A DNA stretch of 6,930 nucleotides from Thermocrinis sp. (GTDB lineage: Bacteria > Aquificota > Aquificia > Aquificales > Aquificaceae). Made by a program: the position numbers and the translations under genes. The DNA is taken from assembly GCA_022759285.1 (NCBI GenBank), contig JAEMPM010000135.1, forward strand, positions 1 through 6,930. Direction: 5' to 3'. Shown piece after piece: positions 4,960-6,930 of this stretch (its first letter is position 1; every line of letters starts with the position of its first letter). The notes beneath the pieces are model-generated. The model saw only the letters and a list, made by a program, of their open reading frames with translations. It searched no databases and had not been told where the DNA came from.

Positions 4960-6930
4960 AGATCAACGTAGCCCTTGTGGGAAATCCTAATGTAGGTAAA
5001 ACGAGCCTTCTCAATCACATTGCAGGAACAACCCTACGTGTAGGCAACTGGGCGGGAACCACCGTAGAAAAAAAGGAAGGTAAAGCCTTTTATAAGGGTT
5101 ACGAAATTTACTTGGTGGATTTGCCTGGCATTTACAGTCTTGAGCCCTTTTCCGAGGCAGAGCAGGTAGCAAGGGACTACCTCTTGAGTCAAAAACCCGA
5201 TGTGGTGGTAAATGTGCTGGAAACTCCCAACATGGAAAGGGACCTCCTCCTAACTGCGGAGTTATTGGAGATGGAAATACCTACTGTTATTGCTTTAAAC
5301 ATGGTGGACGAAGCCCGAAAGCTTGGAATAGAGGTTGATAAGGAAAAGCTTTCTGAGCTTTTGGGGGTAAAAGTAGTCCAAACCAACGGTAGAACTGGAG
5401 AGGGAAAAGAAGAACTTTTGGAAGCAATAGTCCAAACTTATGAGCAAAAAATAAAGCCCTTTCCCTTAAGGTACTCCCAAGCTTTAGAAGAGTACCTTTC
5501 TAAGGTAGAGGGAAGTACCAAATTTGAAAAGATTAAAAAAGCTCAAGAGCTTTACGGAGAGGATTTTGACAAACTTTTGCAGGATGAGAGATTTACCTTT
5601 GCTCATGGTTTGTTCCACAAGGTGGTGAAAAGGATCAATCAGGGTGTCTTTGACCTGACGGATAGCTTAGACAAACTGCTTTTGCACCCAATTTTTGGTC
5701 CGTTTTTCTTTTTATTTTTGATGTTTCTTATGTTCAAAATGGCTTTTGACTTTTCTGCCCCTTGGATGGAGTGGCTGGACGGTTTTATGAATAACTTTAT
5801 CTCTCCTTTGGTAGTTTATCTTTTGGGTGAGTCTTTACTTTCAAGGTTTTTATCCGAGGCGGTTGTAGGTGGTGTAGGTTTTGTGCTTACCTTTTTACCC
5901 CTGATTGCAAGCATTCTTTTTATCCTTTCCCTTCTTGAGTTTTCTGGATATCTGCCAAGGGTTGCCTTCTTGATGGATGGCTTGATGCATAGACTTGGAC
6001 TGCATGGTACCAGTTTTATTCCCCTCCTTTTGGGCTTTGGTTGTAACGTGCCAGCCATAATAGCCTCAAGGGTTATGGAGACAAAAAGGGATAAACTCTT
6101 GGTTCTTGCAATGATCCCTTTTATGAGCTGTCCTGCAAGACTTGTGATTTTTTCCTTCTTTGCGGTTCTCTTTTTTCCAAATCCCGCTCTTGTGATTTTT
6201 CTACTCTATCTTTTTGGTATTTTTGTTGCCTTTCTAACTTCCTTTTTCCTTCAAAAGCTAGTTTATAGAGGTTCTTTGCACCACATGATCTTGGAGCTAC
6301 CACCCTACCGTTTGCCCGCCCTCAAGCTGGTGCTTAGGATCACCTGGGCACATGTGAAACATTTCATATACAAGGCCGGAACTCTAATATTTGCGGTTTC
6401 TGTGGTACTTTGGGCTATGCTAAACTTACCCCCAGGTGTTTCCAATCCAAAGGACAGCTTTGCGGGTTATGTGGGCAGAGCATTGGTGCCCATATTCAAA
6501 CCAATGGGGCTTGAAGATTGGCGGATTACCACATCCCTTATTCCCGCCTTTCTTGCCAGAGAGATAGTTCTCAGCTCTATGGCAGTCATCTACTCGGTGG
6601 AGGAAGGCAAGAAGGAAAAATTTGAACCTAGAAAAGCACTGCAGGAGCAAGGAGTCGCTTTTGTCAACGCCTTTAAAGAGTCGGTTCTTAACCTTTTGAG
6701 TCCGATGCCAAAGGCTCTTGAGGTGAAGGAGGAATATTCTCAACTAAAGTCTGCCGTTAAAAACTCTATGAATCCAGCTCAAGCTCTTGCCTTTATGGTC
6801 TTTATACTCTTGTACACATCCTGTTTAGGCACGGTGGCAGCTTTGCAAAAGGAGGCAGGCACAAAGTTTGCTTTGCTGTTCTTAGCATACAGCTTTGCAG
6901 TGGCATGGGTCTCGGGGGTTATTGCTTATA
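4956..6930 (+). CDS. feoB: Ferrous iron transporter FeoB (3' end cut by window)
   Basis: Inner-membrane Fe(II) importer with a cytoplasmic GTPase domain. The frame is open for 658 codons from the ATG at 4956 to the window edge with no stop. The G domain shows G1 GNPNVGKTS (9-17), switch I NWAGTTVE (31-38), G3 DLPG (55-58) and G4 NMVD (115-118); a helical insert follows to about residue 240. The membrane core begins HPIFGP (244-249) and contains GFGCNVP (360-366, Cys363), MSCPAR (390-395), KAG (473-475), AREI (534-537) and LLYTSC (618-623, Cys623). Several core motifs differ from the common forms (MSCSARLPVY; LLYVPC), but the key cysteines remain. FeoB is usually about 650-770 aa, so only a short tail should be missing. 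An AAGG four bases upstream and the ATGA overlap with feoA support the start. Whether a feoC follows cannot be seen. Confidence 0.95.
   Translation, partial: MKINVALVGNPNVGKTSLLNHIAGTTLRVGNWAGTTVEKKEGKAFYKGYEIYLVDLPGIYSLEPFSEAEQVARDYLLSQKPDVVVNVLETPNMERDLLLTAELLEMEIPTVIALNMVDEARKLGIEVDKEKLSELLGVKVVQTNGRTGEGKEELLEAIVQTYEQKIKPFPLRYSQALEEYLSKVEGSTKFEKIKKAQELYGEDFDKLLQDERFTFAHGLFHKVVKRINQGVFDLTDSLDKLLLHPIFGPFFFLFLMFLMFKMAFDFSAPWMEWLDGFMNNFISPLVVYLLGESLLSRFLSEAVVGGVGFVLTFLPLIASILFILSLLEFSGYLPRVAFLMDGLMHRLGLHGTSFIPLLLGFGCNVPAIIASRVMETKRDKLLVLAMIPFMSCPARLVIFSFFAVLFFPNPALVIFLLYLFGIFVAFLTSFFLQKLVYRGSLHHMILELPPYRLPALKLVLRITWAHVKHFIYKAGTLIFAVSVVLWAMLNLPPGVSNPKDSFAGYVGRALVPIFKPMGLEDWRITTSLIPAFLAREIVLSSMAVIYSVEEGKKEKFEPRKALQEQGVAFVNAFKESVLNLLSPMPKALEVKEEYSQLKSAVKNSMNPAQALAFMVFILLYTSCLGTVAALQKEAGTKFALLFLAYSFAVAWVSGVIAY

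Noticed and set aside
5189..5386. Minus-strand open frame within feoB
   Set aside because: It is antisense to the FeoB GTPase domain and is Ser/Thr-rich, low-complexity shadow sequence.
5816..6743. Three minus-strand frames (5816-6058, 6121-6303, 6426-6743) within feoB
   Set aside because: They are antisense to the FeoB membrane core; the basic, Lys/Arg-rich proteins are what hydrophobic coding gives in reverse.
1..6930. Search for a novel multi-gene defence, mobile or RNA-based system
   Set aside because: All coding space is taken by recognisable housekeeping or transport genes with normal key motifs. No integrase, transposase, toxin-antitoxin pair, repeat array or structured RNA was seen.

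Overview
The window looks like a piece of a thermophilic Aquificaceae chromosome (Aquifex, Hydrogenobacter or Thermocrinis type). This rests on moderate GC, heavy use of AGA/AGG arginine and ATA isoleucine codons, very tight gene packing, and a BioW-type pimeloyl-CoA synthetase, an enzyme well known from Aquifex aeolicus. The assignment is inference; there is no rRNA or other direct marker gene here.

Layout. Left block, minus strand, reading leftwards from about 2337: pncB (nicotinate phosphoribosyltransferase), acpS (holo-ACP synthase), then a DsbC-type periplasmic disulfide isomerase that runs off the left edge. Right block, plus strand, from 2355: argH (argininosuccinate lyase), a 74-residue two-helix membrane protein of LapA/DUF1049 type, and bioW (6-carboxyhexanoate-CoA ligase). 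After a 72-bp AT-rich gap come feoA and feoB (ferrous iron uptake); feoB runs off the right edge after 658 codons. The two blocks are divergent and only 17 bp apart (2338-2354), and that gap appears to hold overlapping -10 elements for both directions.

All five within-operon junctions are the same 4-base ATGA stop/start overlap (pncB/acpS, acpS/dsbC, argH/lapA-like, lapA-like/bioW, feoA/feoB), so each cluster is probably translationally coupled. The genes do not form one pathway. They cover cofactor supply (NAD from nicotinate, the phosphopantetheine arm of ACP, pimeloyl-CoA for biotin), arginine synthesis, envelope functions (disulfide isomerase, LapA-like protein) and Fe(II) import. A loose theme is cofactor and fatty-acid support: AcpS activates ACP, and BioW makes the biotin precursor needed by acetyl-CoA carboxylase.

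I see no RNA gene, mobile element, CRISPR array or long repeat, and no convincing rho-independent terminator. I also do not see a new multi-gene system; the items most worth a second look are the overlapping divergent promoters, bioW standing apart from other biotin genes, the extra cysteine pair in the DsbC-like protein, and the changed motifs in FeoB.
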